Shown here: positions 16,680 to 26,148 of the stretch, in pieces
Layout of the letters: each line of letters opens with the position of its first letter
How positions within the stretch are numbered: the stretch's first letter is position 1
DNA from: Magnetovibrio sp.
GTDB taxonomy: Bacteria > Pseudomonadota > Alphaproteobacteria > Rhodospirillales > Magnetovibrionaceae
DNA: 64,000 nt
NCBI GenBank assembly: GCA_028281525.1
Contig: JANQJR010000057.1
Span: forward strand, 28,218-92,217
Direction of reading: 5' to 3'
Program-made: the position numbers and the translations under genes
Notes under the pieces: model-generated
Database searches by the model: none
Told to the model about the DNA's origin: nothing
Seen by the model: the letters and a program-made list of their open reading frames with translations, nothing else

Positions 16680-16888
16680 GTCATGGCCGGACGTGTTCCG
16701 GCCATCCACGACTTTGGGGCGTGGCACATTAAGTAAGACGTGGATGCGCGGGACAAGCCCGCGCATGACGGATAAAAATTTCCGCTACCCCGGCACAGGC
16801 CGGGGCCTATGAGCGTTTCAGCTAAAAGCAGTGAAAGTTATGGATTCCCGCCGGAGCCTGTGCCTGCGCAGGCGGGTGCGGGGGTGAC
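16680..16888. repeat. cluster of extragenic palindromes
   Basis: Three units fill most of the 295-base gap. At 16680-16769, GTCATGGCCGGA...GGCCATCCACG is answered by CGTGGATGCGCGGG...CCCGCGCATGAC; the inner stems are ATGGCCGGA/TCCGGCCAT and ATGCGCGGG/CCCGCGCAT. At 16788-16805 is CCCCGGC...GCCGGGG. At 16844-16888 is an inverted near-copy of the 15456-15500 unit. They are REP-like repeats and may also terminate transcription from the upstream gene. Confidence 0.75.
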
Positions 16889-16944
16889 GATATTTTGTGG
16901 TCCGGCTTTTGTCCCCTCCCCGCCCCGTGCTAAGGTCCGCGGCC

Positions 16945-18363
16945 ATGAGCGATGCATTGATCCAGGACCTGAAAGCCGCTTTGGGCGAACGCGCCGTGCT
17001 CACGGACGCGGGCGATCTGGCCCCGGTGCTGGAGGAACAGCGCGGCCTTTACCGGGGCGCGTCCCCCGCCCTGGTCAAACCGGCGAGCACGGCGGACGTC
17101 GCCGAAACGGTCAAAATTTGCGCGGCGCACGATGTCGCCATCGTACCCCAAGGCGGCAACACCGGACTGGTCGGCGGCGGTGTGCCGGACGGTGGTGTGG
17201 TCTTGTCCCTGGAACGCATGAACACTGTGCTCTCCGTTGATCCCGTCAACCTCACCATGGAGGTCGAGGCCGGTGCAATCCTCGCCACCATCCAAGATGC
17301 GGCGCAAGAGGCCGGTGCATATTTTCCCTTGAGCCTCGGCGCGGAAGGCAGCTGTCGCATCGGCGGAAATCTGTCCACCAACGCCGGCGGCGTGCACGTG
17401 GTGCGCTACGGCAACGCCCGCGATCTAGTGTTGGGCCTGGAAGTGGTGCTGGCCGACGGAAGGGTGTGGGACGGGATGCGCGCGCTGCGCAAGGACAACA
17501 CCGGGTATGATCTGAAATCGCTGTTTTTGGGCGCGGAAGGGACGCTCGGCATCATCACCCGCGCGGTGTTGCGCCTCTATCCGAAACTGCAGAGCAAAAC
17601 AGTGGCTCTGGCGGGCTGCGGATCGTTCGACCAGGCATTGGAGCTGTTCCACATGGCCCGCACGCGTGCGGGCGACGTGTTGATGGCCTGCGAGGCGATG
17701 AGCGGCTTCGCGCTCAGTCTTGCGGAAAAACATGTGGAAGGCGTGGCGAGCCCCCTGGAAGGGCGGCACGAGGTTTATGTACTCTTGGAATTCGGCTCAA
17801 CGGACCCCAATGCGGATCTGCCCGCGCTGATGGAAGCGGCGCTGACGGATGCATATGAGGCCACAGTGATCGAAGACGCGGTGATTGCGCACAGCGGGGC
17901 TCAATCCGAGGCCATCTGGAAAATCCGCGAAACCATCCCCGAAGCGCAGAAAAAGGAAGGGGGCTCCATCAAACACGACGTTGCCGTGCCGGTCTCCCAA
18001 ACCCCGGAGTTTATCGCACGCGCCAACGCATTGGTGGCGGACCTGATCCCCGGGGTGCGCCCCGTGGCGTTCGGGCATTTGGGCGACGGCAATATCCATT
18101 TCAACCTCACACAGCCCGAAGGCACTGATAAAAAAGAGTTTTTAGACCACTGGCACGCGATGAACGAAAAAATCCACGATCTGGCGGCGTCCATGGGCGG
18201 CAGTTTTTCCGCCGAGCACGGCATCGGCCAACTTAAAACCGGCGAAATGGCGCGCCTCAAGTCCGGAACCGAGTTGGATTTGATGCGCGCCGTGAAAACC
18301 GCCCTGGATCCGGAAAACCGTCTCAACCCGGGTAAGGTTATCCCGCCCAAAGACGCTTCATAG
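16945..18363 (+). CDS. FAD-linked D-2-hydroxyacid dehydrogenase (D-2-hydroxyglutarate or D-lactate type)
   Basis: A 472-residue flavoprotein of the VAO/GlcD family. The FAD-binding segment PQGGNTGLVGG is at residues 68-78, with further FAD contacts in GAEGSCRIGGNLSTNAGG and DNTGYDLKSLFLGAEGTLGIIT. In the C-terminal domain, FGHLGDGNIHFN (about 376-387) and SAEHGIGQLK (about 422-431) are metal- and substrate-binding motifs. The closest pattern is D-2-hydroxyglutarate dehydrogenase, which clears a by-product of serine synthesis, but D-lactate is possible. The frame extends upstream to 16897; ATG 16945 gives the conserved start. Confidence 0.88.
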   Translation: MSDALIQDLKAALGERAVLTDAGDLAPVLEEQRGLYRGASPALVKPASTADVAETVKICAAHDVAIVPQGGNTGLVGGGVPDGGVVLSLERMNTVLSVDPVNLTMEVEAGAILATIQDAAQEAGAYFPLSLGAEGSCRIGGNLSTNAGGVHVVRYGNARDLVLGLEVVLADGRVWDGMRALRKDNTGYDLKSLFLGAEGTLGIITRAVLRLYPKLQSKTVALAGCGSFDQALELFHMARTRAGDVLMACEAMSGFALSLAEKHVEGVASPLEGRHEVYVLLEFGSTDPNADLPALMEAALTDAYEATVIEDAVIAHSGAQSEAIWKIRETIPEAQKKEGGSIKHDVAVPVSQTPEFIARANALVADLIPGVRPVAFGHLGDGNIHFNLTQPEGTDKKEFLDHWHAMNEKIHDLAASMGGSFSAEHGIGQLKTGEMARLKSGTELDLMRAVKTALDPENRLNPGKVIPPKDAS

Positions 18364-18461
18364 GGCCTCTTTTCCTTGATTTTGCCGCACTTTTCGCGCA
18401 CTTTGCGCGCTCATCCGGCCCATTGGGGCCGGGGACCGGATTGAGGGAATTTGCAGGGGTC

Positions 18462-19595
18462 ATGAACGGTCTCACCCGTTACATGTTTTGGCAGCTTTTC
18501 GTCGGCATGATGCTGGTCACCACCGCGTTGGCTTGCGTCGTATGGCTGATCAAATCGTTGAGCATCGTCGAGTTGATCGTCAACACCGGCCTGTCGGCGG
18601 GAACCTTCGTCTATCTGACCGGGCTGATGATGCCCAATTTCCTGTCCATGATCCTGCCTTGGGCCATCTTCATCATCATCACCTTCGCCTATCACCGCAT
18701 GATCATGGACCGTGAATTGGTGGTCATGCGTGCCGCCGGATTGGGCCAGATGGCGCTGGCCAAGCCCGCCATCATCCTATCCCTGCTGGTGGTTTTTGTC
18801 GGCTATGCCCTATCCACTTATCTGGTGCCGACATCTTGGTCTCAGTTTCGCGAGTTGCGTTGGGATGCGCGTTACAATTTTTCCCACGTGCTGTTGCGCG
18901 AAGGCACCTTCAACGACGTCTCGCGGGGCATCACCGTATACGTGCGCGAACGCACCGAAGACGGCCAATTGCTGGGTGTCATGGCCCACATTGAAAAACC
19001 AGATGGCAAGAACGAAACCTGGATGGCCGAACGCGGCGCCTTGGTGGAAAACGAGGATAGCGCACGGGTGGTCATGTTCAATGGATCACGCCAACAGCTG
19101 ACCTTAGATACGAAACAGCTCACCATTCTCTATTTCGACCAGTCGGTACTGGATCTTGCTTCGCCGCCGGAGCAGGGCCATACACGGCACCGCGAACCCC
19201 GTGAACGCACCATGGCGGAGCTGTACGACCTGGACACCACCGGCTTGGACCAAAGGTCAATCGGCCGTTACAAAACGGAAATCCATACCCGTCTGGCCTT
19301 CCCGTGGAGCTCGCTCGGCTTTGCCTTCATCGCCTTGAGCGTCTTGATTTCCGGAAGCTTCAGCCGCCGCGGCGAAGGCCGGCGCGTGATCGCCGCCGTA
19401 CTTTTGGCCGGCTGTTACCAAGGCGCAATGCTCAGCATCGCCAACGCCGCAGGCAAAAACGATGCGCTCTACCCCCTGATCTACGCCATCACCGCCCTGC
19501 CCATTCTTTTGGGGCTGCTGGCGCTGATCATGCCGGGACGCTTGCGTCCCCAAGCCCGCCAAAACACCCTGCCCACAACCGGGCAAACGGCGTGA
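18462..19595 (+). CDS. lptF: LPS export permease LptF
   Basis: A 377-residue inner-membrane protein. LptF and LptG form the membrane core of the LptB2FG transporter, which lifts lipopolysaccharide out of the inner membrane. Three helices at about 15-115, a periplasmic beta-jellyroll at about 120-270 and three helices at the C-terminus match the family. ATG 18462 has CAGGGG just upstream; the frame could begin earlier at 18423. lptG follows after ten bases. Neither lptB nor lptA/C is in the window. Confidence 0.94.
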   Translation: MNGLTRYMFWQLFVGMMLVTTALACVVWLIKSLSIVELIVNTGLSAGTFVYLTGLMMPNFLSMILPWAIFIIITFAYHRMIMDRELVVMRAAGLGQMALAKPAIILSLLVVFVGYALSTYLVPTSWSQFRELRWDARYNFSHVLLREGTFNDVSRGITVYVRERTEDGQLLGVMAHIEKPDGKNETWMAERGALVENEDSARVVMFNGSRQQLTLDTKQLTILYFDQSVLDLASPPEQGHTRHREPRERTMAELYDLDTTGLDQRSIGRYKTEIHTRLAFPWSSLGFAFIALSVLISGSFSRRGEGRRVIAAVLLAGCYQGAMLSIANAAGKNDALYPLIYAITALPILLGLLALIMPGRLRPQARQNTLPTTGQTA

Positions 19596-19605
19596 GGAGG
19601 GGCGC

Positions 19606-20706
19606 GTGAAACTTTCCGGCACCCTGTCAATTTACATCGGGCGAAACTTTCTGCTGAGTTTTCTGGCTTTTTTCCTAGGGCTATTGGCGCTGATTTTGTT
19701 GCTGGACACCATCGAATTGCTGCGCCGGGCATCATCCAAGCCTCACGTGACGCTCATGCTGGTCATCCAGATGGCATTGTTTAAACTGCCCTATATGGGC
19801 CAGTTACTGTTCCCTTTTGCGGCCCTGTTCGGCGGCATGACCGCGTTCTGGCGCATGTCTCGCAGCCAAGAACTGGCGGTAACCCGTGCCGCCGGCATTT
19901 CAGTCTGGCAGTTCCTCTTGCCGGTTCTGGTCATCGCTCTGCTGCTAGGTGCCTTCAAAGTAACCGCATTCAATCCGTTGGCGTCCGCCACCTTGACCCG
20001 ATTTCAGGCACTGGAAGCGATTCACTTAAAAGGCCAAAAAAGCATCTTGGAGATTTCCGGGAACGGGTTGTGGCTGCGTCAAGGCACCGCCGAAGGCCAC
20101 GCCGTTGTACATGCCGCCAACCTGTTGAGCCAAGAGGACAGGGTGGAATTGATCGATACCGTTACATTTCTGTACCAGGGCCAAGACACCTTCATCGGCC
20201 GCGTGGACGCAGACCGCGCTATTTTGGGTGAGGGATTTTGGCGCATGGAAAATGCGTGGGTGAATTCCCCCGAAACGCCGCCGGAACGCTTGAATGAATA
20301 TTGGCTGGAGACGGATCTGACTTTCGCGCGCATCCAAGACAACTTCGCCTCCCCCGAAACCATGTCTTTTTGGAAACTGCCTGATTTCATACAAACACTT
20401 GAAGATGCTGGGTTTTCTGCTGTTCGCCACCGGCTTCAATGGCATGCGCTTCTGGCCACGCCGCTGTTGATGTGCGCCATGGTGCTGATCGCCGCGACTT
20501 TTGCCCTACGTCATGCCCGGCGCGGCGCAACGACTGCGGTGATCGCATCGGGCGTGTTCGCAGGATTCGTTTTGTACTTCTTCTCCGACGTGGTCTTTGC
20601 GCTCGGCCTTTCGGAAAGCATCCCCGTAACATTGGCCGCCTGGGCACCTTCCGGCGTTGCGCTCATGTTGGGGCTTGCCATGTTGCTCCATCTTGAGGAT
20701 GGTTAG
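19606..20706 (+). CDS. lptG: LPS export permease LptG
   Basis: A 366-residue partner of LptF with the same layout: three N-terminal helices (KLSGTLSIYIGRNFLLSFLAFFLG at the start), a periplasmic domain at about 120-260, and three C-terminal helices after HRLQWHALLATPLLMCAMVL. The start is GTG 19606 behind a strong GGAGGGG site. It lies between lptF and lptD in one operon. Confidence 0.94.
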   Translation: MKLSGTLSIYIGRNFLLSFLAFFLGLLALILLLDTIELLRRASSKPHVTLMLVIQMALFKLPYMGQLLFPFAALFGGMTAFWRMSRSQELAVTRAAGISVWQFLLPVLVIALLLGAFKVTAFNPLASATLTRFQALEAIHLKGQKSILEISGNGLWLRQGTAEGHAVVHAANLLSQEDRVELIDTVTFLYQGQDTFIGRVDADRAILGEGFWRMENAWVNSPETPPERLNEYWLETDLTFARIQDNFASPETMSFWKLPDFIQTLEDAGFSAVRHRLQWHALLATPLLMCAMVLIAATFALRHARRGATTAVIASGVFAGFVLYFFSDVVFALGLSESIPVTLAAWAPSGVALMLGLAMLLHLEDG

Positions 20707-20712
20707 GCCCCC

Positions 20713-22890
20713 ATGAAGATGAAACGCACCCTGATTGTTTTTCTGACCATTGCCGCCGCGATTTTTAGCGGCGGCGTGTTGTCGGCTGTCCCCGCACAGG
20801 CCCAAACGACCACCCCGCCCGAAGAAACGGAGGACCAGCCCGCAACCTTCGCAGCGGACGAAATGACCCATGACCAGGAATTGGGAATCATCACCGCGCG
20901 CGGTAATGTCGAGGTCAACCACGGGGGGCGAACGCTGCTGGCCGACAGCATCAGCTACAACCGAAATACGGATACTATCCGCGCATACGGGAATGTCGCG
21001 CTCCATCAACCGTCGGGCGACATCCTCTTCGCCGATTCTATGGATGTGAAAGGCGATTTGAAGAACGGCCTGATTTCGGACTTGCGGGCGGTCATGGCCG
21101 ACCGGTCGCGTTTTGCCGCACAACGGGCGGAATTGGTCAACGACGAAACCCTGACCATGAACCGGGCAGTCTATTCCCCGTGTGAACCTTGCAAGGAGGA
21201 CCCGACCCGGCCACTGTTGTGGCAGCTCAAGGCCGTCAAGGTCGTGCATGACCGCCCGCGTAAAATCATCAAGTATTACGATGCCTGGATGGAAGTTGCG
21301 GGCTTCCCGGTCGCCTATACGCCATACCTCAGTTTCCCGGATCCCACCATTAAACGCAAAAGCGGATTTCTGCCGCCAAGGTGGGGTGGGTCCAGTGACT
21401 TGGGCTTCGTGGCGCGGACACCTTATTTTTACGTCATCGATGATTATTCCGACGTCACCATCACGCCGGTGTTCACGTCTCAGGAAAACGGCGGTCTCGC
21501 TGCCGAATACCGCGAAAAATTCACCGATGGCGAAATCGAAGCCGAAGCCAGCGTCGCAGTCGATTCTGAAACGAACGTACTCTCACACATCAAATCGGAG
21601 GCCCGCTTCGATATCGACCGCACTTGGCGTTGGGGGGCTGACATCAATCGTTCGTCATCGGATACATACATGCGCCGTTACGGGTACGGTGGTGAAAGCA
21701 CTTTAACCAGTGAGGTGTTTCTGGAGGGCTTTCGCGGCAACAACTACACATCGATTTCGACCATGGCATTCCAGGGCCTAGCCGCCGAAGATGATCCGGG
21801 CGAATCCCCTATCGTCTTGCCGTTGATCCAATTCAACCACCAAAGCGATCCCAATAAGTACGGCGCATACCAAGCCGTTGACGTCAATATCGCCACGCTG
21901 ACACGGACCGAAGGCACAGATTCCACGCGGATCAGTGTCCGCCCCAGTTGGAATATTTCGCACATCGCGCCCAAAGGCGACATTTACGCACTCCGCGCCA
22001 CCATGGGTCTGGATTTCTTCAATGCGCAAGGACTATCGGTACCCGCCGAGCGCGGCGAGACCTATGACGGGTCGGCCCTGCGGGCATATCCCGAATTGTC
22101 ATTCGATTGGCGATGGCCCTTTGCGCGGCGTTCCGGCACGGTGACGGAAGTGTTGGAGCCCATCGGCCAGGTGATCTTAAGCCCGTACGGCGGTAATTCC
22201 TACAAAATGCCCAACGAGGACAGCCAGGATTTCGACTTCAACGACGCCAATCTGTTCAGCGCCAACCGTTTCACGGGCTATGACCGGGTTGAAAGCGGCC
22301 CACGCGCAAACTACGGCTTAAAATGGTCCCTCATCGGGGATGGCGGAGGCACCACCACCATTGTGCTGGGCCAAAGTTACCGCTTGAAGGACGACAGCAC
22401 GTTCCAATCGGGCTCTGGGCTGGAAGATCATTTTTCGGATTACGTCGGTAAAATCCATGTGTCCCCGGGAGATCACCTGGACATGACCTACCGTACCCGA
22501 ATGGATAAGAATTCCCTGGAGTTCCGCCGCCATGAACTGGAATTCGACGGCGAATATTCCATCCTCGATTACAGCGCGAACTACGTCTATTTCGGTCGCC
22601 AGGAAGGCAGCGAGCACGAAGGACGTGAGGAATTGAGCTATTCCTTGGGTGGCGACATTACTGAATACTGGCGCACAAAATTTTCCGGTGTAACCGATTT
22701 GAGCGACGACGGCGGGCAACGCTCCATGAGGCTTGGCTTTATCTACGAGGATGAGTGCTTGACCTTCGATGCGACTATGAGCCGTACTTTCTACCAGGAC
22801 CGCGAGCTCCGTCCCACGGATGCCATATTGTTCCGAGTATACTTCAAGAACTTAGGCGAAGTGACCACAGACGTCACCGCCAGCAACTGA
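20713..22890 (+). CDS. lptD: LPS assembly outer-membrane protein LptD
   Basis: A 725-residue outer-membrane beta-barrel. A signal peptide (to about residue 30, ending AVPAQAQ) is followed by an OstA/LptA-like jellyroll at about 40-160 (FAADEMTHDQELGIITARGNVEVNHGGR) and the barrel with alternating aromatic strands. The CEPC motif near residues 156-159 is a likely cysteine pair for the disulfide that holds the two domains. LptD with LptE inserts LPS into the outer leaflet. It starts six bases after lptG. surA, the chaperone that helps fold LptD, comes next, a functional pairing. Confidence 0.95.
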   Translation: MKMKRTLIVFLTIAAAIFSGGVLSAVPAQAQTTTPPEETEDQPATFAADEMTHDQELGIITARGNVEVNHGGRTLLADSISYNRNTDTIRAYGNVALHQPSGDILFADSMDVKGDLKNGLISDLRAVMADRSRFAAQRAELVNDETLTMNRAVYSPCEPCKEDPTRPLLWQLKAVKVVHDRPRKIIKYYDAWMEVAGFPVAYTPYLSFPDPTIKRKSGFLPPRWGGSSDLGFVARTPYFYVIDDYSDVTITPVFTSQENGGLAAEYREKFTDGEIEAEASVAVDSETNVLSHIKSEARFDIDRTWRWGADINRSSSDTYMRRYGYGGESTLTSEVFLEGFRGNNYTSISTMAFQGLAAEDDPGESPIVLPLIQFNHQSDPNKYGAYQAVDVNIATLTRTEGTDSTRISVRPSWNISHIAPKGDIYALRATMGLDFFNAQGLSVPAERGETYDGSALRAYPELSFDWRWPFARRSGTVTEVLEPIGQVILSPYGGNSYKMPNEDSQDFDFNDANLFSANRFTGYDRVESGPRANYGLKWSLIGDGGGTTTIVLGQSYRLKDDSTFQSGSGLEDHFSDYVGKIHVSPGDHLDMTYRTRMDKNSLEFRRHELEFDGEYSILDYSANYVYFGRQEGSEHEGREELSYSLGGDITEYWRTKFSGVTDLSDDGGQRSMRLGFIYEDECLTFDATMSRTFYQDRELRPTDAILFRVYFKNLGEVTTDVTASN

Positions 22891-22959
22891 GTACCGCCAT
22901 TTGCGCGTCACTCCCGGACAACGCTATGATGGCTTTCCTCATGAACGCAATGCTTTGTA

Positions 22960-24285
22960 ATGTTTGATACGACTATTGGAATGCTTGATCACGTTTTTGG
23001 CGAAGTTTCGGCTCGCATCAACCGCGTATTTTCAGTGCTCGGACTGATTGTATTTGGCAGCATTTTTGTACCGCCCCATGCATCGGCGCAATCCGGTCTC
23101 GGCATTGCCGCAGTGGTGAACGACGATGTGATTTCGATGCTTGATCTCAATGCCCGCACGACGATGGTCATCGATTCTTCAGGCATCAATTCCACACCCG
23201 AGACCCGGACGCGCATCGCCCGGCAAGTTCTTCGCGGACTCATTGACGAAAAGCTCAAGCTTCAGGAAACGCGCAAATCCGGTATCAAGGTCTCTCAAGC
23301 CGATCTCGAACGCGCACTCCAAGACATTGCCAACAACAACAACATCACGGTCGTCGAACTCACCAATAATTTCAACAGGATGGGAATCCCCATTACGGCG
23401 CTGACCGCAAAGCTCGAATCGGATATTGCCTGGCAGACTTACGTCAGCCGCCGCTTGGCCAAGCGCATTCAGGTCGGCGCGGAGGAAATCAAGGATGAAA
23501 TCGCCCGCATCGAGGCTGCTGCGGGCAAGCCGGAATACCGCTTAGGCGAAATTTTCCTGCCTGTGGACACGCCGTCGCGGGACACCGAAGTCCGCACCAT
23601 GGCCGAACGTTTGGTGCTGCAGTTGCAAAAAGGCGCACCCTTTAGCGCCTTAGCGCAAAACTTTTCCGCAGCGCCCTCCGCAGCTGTTGGTGGAGACATG
23701 GGCTGGGTGCAACTGTCCAGCCTGGACCAGGCCCTGCAGAACGTCATCCAACGCATGAAACCGGGAACCGCCAGCATCCCCACGCGTTCACTCGGCGGTT
23801 ATTACATTATGTTCGTGCGCGAGGTTCGCACCAGCCCCGGTCTCGGTGGCGGAGACGCGACGATCCGACTGTCGCAGTACCACGTCCCCTTCACGGATAT
23901 GCAAAACACGGCCGCTTTGCGGCAGCTCACCGACAAGATGACAGCCTACACACGGGGCATGACCAGTTGCCAGCAGCTCGAAGCCGCAGGCACCAAGGAT
24001 GGTTCACTGATGTCCGGTTCGTTGGGCGAGATGAAGCTGTCCAACCTACCGGACAACATGCGCGCAATCCTCGCCACGCTCCCGCCCGGACAGCCCAGCC
24101 AACCGGTCGCCACCGGCGGCGGTTTGGCGGTGATGATGATCTGTCAACGCCAAGATGAAGGCCGGGACATGGAGATAATCCGCACGACGATCCGCAAAAA
24201 GCTGGTCAATCAGCGCCTCGAGGTCACCGCACAACGCAAATTGCGCGATTTGCGGCGCGCCGCCTTCGTGGACATCCGTCTATGA
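22960..24285 (+). CDS. surA: periplasmic peptidyl-prolyl isomerase/chaperone SurA
   Basis: A 441-residue secreted protein that escorts outer-membrane proteins, LptD included, across the periplasm. A long N-terminal signal region ends near residue 44 (PPHASAQSG). The SurA N-domain follows (IAAVVNDDVISMLDLNAR...VLRGLIDEKLKLQE) and a parvulin-type domain occupies about residues 190-285 (EYRLGEIFLPVDTPSRD...SAVGGDMGWV-like). The second parvulin domain is less well conserved, as in many alphaproteobacteria. ATG 22960 is used; it overlaps the pdxA start by four bases. Confidence 0.93.
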   Translation: MFDTTIGMLDHVFGEVSARINRVFSVLGLIVFGSIFVPPHASAQSGLGIAAVVNDDVISMLDLNARTTMVIDSSGINSTPETRTRIARQVLRGLIDEKLKLQETRKSGIKVSQADLERALQDIANNNNITVVELTNNFNRMGIPITALTAKLESDIAWQTYVSRRLAKRIQVGAEEIKDEIARIEAAAGKPEYRLGEIFLPVDTPSRDTEVRTMAERLVLQLQKGAPFSALAQNFSAAPSAAVGGDMGWVQLSSLDQALQNVIQRMKPGTASIPTRSLGGYYIMFVREVRTSPGLGGGDATIRLSQYHVPFTDMQNTAALRQLTDKMTAYTRGMTSCQQLEAAGTKDGSLMSGSLGEMKLSNLPDNMRAILATLPPGQPSQPVATGGGLAVMMICQRQDEGRDMEIIRTTIRKKLVNQRLEVTAQRKLRDLRRAAFVDIRL

Positions 24286-25301
24286 GCAAGACGCACGCGC
24301 CGGTCCGGCCCTTGGCATTGACCATGGGCGAACCTGCGGGTGTGGGTGGTGACATCACGCTCAAATCCTGGCAGCGCCGCGGGGAAGGCTTGCCGCCCTT
24401 TTTCGCCATCGACGACCCCGAACGCCTCAGCGCCTTGGCCGAAGCCTTGAAGCTGAATGTACCCGTGCGCGAAATCGAAGCGCCCGAAGAAGCGCTAACG
24501 CACTTTCCCGAACACTTACCGGTATTGCGCGAATCGTTGAGCGCGACAAACACCCCCGGCCGTCCCAATTCCAACAACGCAAAGCATGTGATCCGTTCCA
24601 TCGAACGCGCCGTGACGCTCACCCAGTCCGGTGACGCGGCGGCGGTGGTCACCAATCCCATCGCCAAGGACGCGCTCTACGGCGCAGGCTTTGAATTTCC
24701 CGGCCACACCGAATTCCTGGCGCACCTGAGCGGCGATAAAAAACCGGTGATGATGCTGGCATGCGACAAACTGCGCGTGGTGCTCGCCACCGTGCACGTG
24801 TCCATCCGCGATGCTGCGGAACACCTGAACACGGCCACGATCTGCGACGTGGCGCGCATCACCCATACGGCCCTCAAGCGTGATTTCGCCATCCCTGCGC
24901 CCATCATCGCGGTGGCGGGGCTCAACCCGCATGCAGGCGAAGGGGGCGCGATGGGACGCGAAGAAATCGATATCATCTCTCCCGCCATCAAGCGCTTGCG
25001 CGCGGACGGCATCGATGCCCAAGGCCCCTTCCCTCCCGACACCATGTTCACCGCCAAGGCCTTGCCGACTTACGACGCGGCGCTGTGTATGTATCACGAC
25101 CAGGGCCTGATCCCGCTCAAGACCTTGGATTTCGAGCGCGGCGTTAACGCCACCTTAGGCCTGGATTTCGTGCGCACGTCGCCCGACCACGGCACCGCCT
25201 TCGACATCGCAGGCACCGGCCAAGCATCCGAAGAAAGCCTCATGGCGGCGCTGACGATGGCGGCGAACATGAGCCAGGCGCGGACCCAGGGCACAGTGTG
25301 A
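24282..25301 (+). CDS. pdxA: 4-hydroxythreonine-4-phosphate dehydrogenase
   Basis: A 339-residue NAD-dependent, metal-using enzyme of pyridoxal phosphate synthesis. It oxidises 4-phosphohydroxy-L-threonine. LALTMGEPAGVGGDIT at the start, a GHTEFLAHLSG block near residue 145, the NPHAGEGGAMGREE motif and the YHDQGLIPLKTL...VNATLGLDFVRTSPDHGTAFDIAGTG segment, which carries metal and substrate residues, are all conserved. It overlaps surA by four bases (ATGA) and is followed one base later by rsmA, a grouping common in Proteobacteria. Confidence 0.96.
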   Translation: MSKTHAPVRPLALTMGEPAGVGGDITLKSWQRRGEGLPPFFAIDDPERLSALAEALKLNVPVREIEAPEEALTHFPEHLPVLRESLSATNTPGRPNSNNAKHVIRSIERAVTLTQSGDAAAVVTNPIAKDALYGAGFEFPGHTEFLAHLSGDKKPVMMLACDKLRVVLATVHVSIRDAAEHLNTATICDVARITHTALKRDFAIPAPIIAVAGLNPHAGEGGAMGREEIDIISPAIKRLRADGIDAQGPFPPDTMFTAKALPTYDAALCMYHDQGLIPLKTLDFERGVNATLGLDFVRTSPDHGTAFDIAGTGQASEESLMAALTMAANMSQARTQGTV

Positions 25302-25302
25302 C

Positions 25303-26142
25303 ATGGCGGGCGAGTTGGACGACTTGGCGCCGCTGCGCGACATCATCGCCGAATACGGCCTGGCGGCGAAAAAACAGCTCGGCCAGAATTTCCTGTTGGA
25401 TTTGAACCTCACGTCGCGCATCGCGCGCACAGCGGGGGACTTGTCCGACACCACCGTGATCGAAGTCGGCCCTGGACCAGGTGGTTTGACCCGCGCCATT
25501 TTGGCCGCGGGTGCGAAAAAACTGATCGCGGTAGAGCGGGACGCGCGTTGCATCGACGCACTGAGTGCTTACCTCACCCCGGCCTACCCGGAACAATTTG
25601 AAATCATCGACGGCGACGCGTTGGATCAGGATTTCGAAGCGCTCGCGCCTCAGCCCCGGCGGGTCATGTCGAACCTGCCTTACAACATCGCCACGCCTTT
25701 GCTGATCGGCTGGCTCAAGATCGTCGCCAAAGACCCGGCCGCGTTCACCGGCTTCACCTTGATGTTCCAAAAGGAGGTGGCGGACAGGATCGCCGCCAAG
25801 CCCCGCACCAAGGCCTATGGGCGGCTCAGCATCATGAGCCAGTGGCTATGCGAGGTGCGCCCCGAATTCAACATCGACAAGCGCGCGTTCACGCCTCCGC
25901 CCAAAATCATGTCCACGGTGGTCACCCTCACGCCCCGGCCCCAACCGCTCGCCCCCGCCACGTGGGATGCGATGGAGACCGTCGCGCAGGCGGCCTTCGG
26001 CCAGCGGCGCAAGATGCTGCGTCAAAGCCTCAAGGCGCTCGGCATCAATCCGGCGGATGCGGGGCTCCAAGAAACCGCACGGGCGGAAGAACTGTCCGTC
26101 GAAGACTTCGCCAAGTTGGCGCGATTGCTGGACGGAAGATAA
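25303..26142 (+). CDS. rsmA: 16S rRNA (adenine1518/1519-N6)-dimethyltransferase
   Basis: A 279-residue KsgA family enzyme that dimethylates two adjacent adenines near the 3' end of 16S rRNA late in 30S assembly. KKQLGQNFLLD at residues 23-33, the SAM-binding VIEVGPGPGGLTR near 52-64 and the catalytic NLPYNI at about 124-129 are clear. ATG 25303 follows the pdxA stop by one base. It ends a few bases before the convergent gmk. Confidence 0.97.
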   Translation: MAGELDDLAPLRDIIAEYGLAAKKQLGQNFLLDLNLTSRIARTAGDLSDTTVIEVGPGPGGLTRAILAAGAKKLIAVERDARCIDALSAYLTPAYPEQFEIIDGDALDQDFEALAPQPRRVMSNLPYNIATPLLIGWLKIVAKDPAAFTGFTLMFQKEVADRIAAKPRTKAYGRLSIMSQWLCEVRPEFNIDKRAFTPPPKIMSTVVTLTPRPQPLAPATWDAMETVAQAAFGQRRKMLRQSLKALGINPADAGLQETARAEELSVEDFAKLARLLDGR

Positions 26143-26148
26143 TTCAGC

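Noticed and set aside
16680..16888. CRISPR array
   Set aside because: The repeats are palindromic and of different families, without regular spacers or cas genes.
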